Assembly: GCA_016869335.1 (NCBI GenBank)
Contig: VGEJ01000021.1
Coordinates: 1-16,449 of the forward strand
Length of the DNA stretch: 16,449 nt
Source of the DNA: Alphaproteobacteria bacterium
GTDB lineage: Bacteria; Pseudomonadota; Alphaproteobacteria; VGEJ01
Direction of reading: 5' to 3'
This document shows positions 15,357 to 16,449 of the stretch, piece after piece. Position 1 is the first letter of the stretch. Every line of letters begins with the position of its first letter. The notes below the pieces were generated by a model, which saw nothing but the letters and a program-made list of their open reading frames with translations, did not search any database and had not been told where the DNA came from. The translations under genes were made by a program, and so were the position numbers.

Positions 15357-16360
15357 TCGAAGCCCTGCGCCGGCAGTCCGGGATAGGTCCGGGCGTAGAC
15401 ATGGTCGAGCGCGGTGTCGGCGGAGGGCCACGGGCTCTGGCGGGCGATGGCCACCGCCTGGTCGAGCTCGCGCTCGACCGCCGCATCGCACCGGCGCTGA
15501 TCGTCCGCGCGCCACAGGCCGGCTTCGCCGAGCCGCTTGCTCCAGGCCGGGATCGCGTCGCGCTTGCGCCACGCGACGATCTCTTCGTCGCTGCGGTAGT
15601 CGAGCTTCATGAATCGCTCTGCCGTGTAGTGGCCGACGAAGCGGTAGGTGCGGCACTCGATCAGGCTCGGGCCCGCGCCAGCCCTCGCCCGCTCGACCGC
15701 GCGTCGCGTGGCCTCGTAGACCGCCTGCACGTCCATGCCATCGACCGCCTCGCCGGGCATGCCGTAGGCGGCGGCGCGGGTGTAGAGCTCGACCTTGGTC
15801 ACCGAGGCGATCGGCGTCGTGATGGCGTAGCCGTTGTTCTCGCAGACGAACACCACCGGCAGGGCCCAGATGGCCGCGAGGTTGAGCGCCTCGTGGAACA
15901 GCCCGTGGTTGACACCGCCATCGCCGAAGAAGCTTGCGGCGACGCGATCCTGGCCGCGGCGCTTGAAGGCGTACGCCGTGCCGCAGGCCATCGGGCAGCC
16001 CGCCGTCACGATGCCGTTCGCCCCGAAGATGCCGAGCGCCATGTCGGCGATGTGCATCGAGCCGCCGCGCCCCTTGTTGTAGCCGCCCTCGCGTCCCAGG
16101 AGCTCGGCCAGCATGTGGGCGACGTTGCCGCCCTTGGCGATGATGTGCCCGTGGCCGCGGTGGGTCGAGGTGATGACGTCGTCATCGCGGAGCGCCAGGC
16201 AGACGCCGACCGCCACCGCTTCCTGGCCGACCGACTCGTGGGTGACGCCGGCGATCTCGTTACTCTCGACCAGCTTGACCACCCACTCCTCGAAACGGCG
16301 GATGAGCTGCATGCGCCGATACATCTCCTCGGCGAGCGGCTTGGGCACGGTGATCGTCAT
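15353..16360 (-). CDS. Thiamine-diphosphate-dependent dehydrogenase E1, alpha subunit
   Basis: This 335-residue alpha subunit resembles acetoin dehydrogenase AcoA and pyruvate dehydrogenase PdhA. It shows THRGHGH (66-72), GRGGSMH (97-103) and the thiamine-diphosphate motif from GDG (146-148) to ENN (174-176). It decarboxylates or cleaves the substrate and passes the two-carbon or acyl unit to a lipoyl group. The ATG at 16360 is preceded by GGAGG 4 nt upstream. It leads a four-gene operon with E1 beta, the lipoyl carrier and the TfoX-domain gene. No E2 or E3 gene is visible. Acetoin, pyruvate and branched-chain oxoacids are all possible substrates. Confidence 0.94.
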   Translation of the reverse strand: MTITVPKPLAEEMYRRMQLIRRFEEWVVKLVESNEIAGVTHESVGQEAVAVGVCLALRDDDVITSTHRGHGHIIAKGGNVAHMLAELLGREGGYNKGRGGSMHIADMALGIFGANGIVTAGCPMACGTAYAFKRRGQDRVAASFFGDGGVNHGLFHEALNLAAIWALPVVFVCENNGYAITTPIASVTKVELYTRAAAYGMPGEAVDGMDVQAVYEATRRAVERARAGAGPSLIECRTYRFVGHYTAERFMKLDYRSDEEIVAWRKRDAIPAWSKRLGEAGLWRADDQRRCDAAVERELDQAVAIARQSPWPSADTALDHVYARTYPGLPAQGFE

Positions 16361-16388
16361 GAGGCCTCCGCGGGTGTATCAGGGGCGC

Positions 16389-16405
16389 GCCGGCATTGTG
16401 CCGGC
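16389..16405. promoter_or_regulatory. Inverted repeat between the divergent E1 operon and next gene
   Basis: GCCGGCA-TTG-TGCCGGC is a perfect 7-3-7 inverted repeat in the 82-bp divergent intergenic region, about 30 bp from the E1 alpha start. Its position suits an operator serving one or both genes. No regulator gene is visible. In DNA this GC-rich, chance is possible. Confidence 0.35.
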
Positions 16406-16442
16406 TCGCCCCACCCTATTCAACAATGGCAAGGAGACCGCG

Positions 16443-16449
16443 ATGGCCC
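16443..16449 (+). CDS. First codons of a rightward gene, cut by the window edge
   Basis: ATG GCC at 16443 is preceded by AAGGAG (16431-16436) with 6-nt spacing, a very good ribosome binding site. Only two codons are visible, so the product cannot be named. It would be divergent from the E1 operon, and any operator at 16389-16405 would be shared. Confidence 0.5.

Overview
The window is GC-rich chromosomal DNA of an alphaproteobacterium, most likely of the Rhodospirillales type. The evidence is the gene content: a COQ9-family ubiquinone protein beside rpsU, the alphaproteobacterial F1-ATPase inhibitor zeta subunit (DUF1476), a tiny aa3-type cytochrome oxidase subunit IV, and a proton-translocating transhydrogenase whose alpha subunit is split in two. 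I see no insertion sequence, phage gene, tRNA, rRNA or CRISPR array. Coding density is very high, and several genes overlap or abut.

Layout. 1-91: possible start of a leftward gene running off the edge. 232-723: purE, rightward. 724-1906: def then the COQ9 gene, leftward, overlapping by 11 bp. 2048-2248: rpsU, rightward from a TTG start. 2278-2635: remnant of a class III adenylate cyclase that has lost its catalytic core. 2622-5690: leftward energy operon of subunit IV, pntAA, pntAB and pntB. 5869-6192: zeta subunit gene, rightward. 6179-7492: purB, leftward. 7569-8159: DUF924 gene, rightward. 8160-8441: a 282-bp gap packed with inverted repeats. 8442-9161: Bax inhibitor-1 family gene (ybhL/yccA type), leftward. 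9227-12501: ybbA-ybbP ABC exporter pair, leftward, divergent from tesA and thpR (12500-13785, rightward). 13763-16360: leftward operon of E1 alpha, E1 beta, a free 79-residue lipoyl protein and a TfoX-domain protein. 16443-end: first codons of a rightward gene.

How the genes fit together. The pnt operon and zeta subunit concern the proton-motive force, NADPH supply and ATP synthase control, and they diverge from one 178-bp control region that has a good promoter candidate on each strand. purE and purB are isolated purine genes, without purK or purC next to them. ybbA-ybbP-tesA keeps the arrangement known from E. coli. The E1 operon is the most unusual metabolic unit: it supplies a thiamine-diphosphate decarboxylase/dehydrogenase E1 and a lipoyl carrier, but no acyltransferase E2 or lipoamide dehydrogenase E3 is visible.

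Most of the window is housekeeping. The items most worth following up are the E1/free-lipoyl operon, the cluster of hairpins at 8162-8328, the PurE with a changed active-site histidine and no purK, the cyclase remnant, and the possible ybhL leader RNA.
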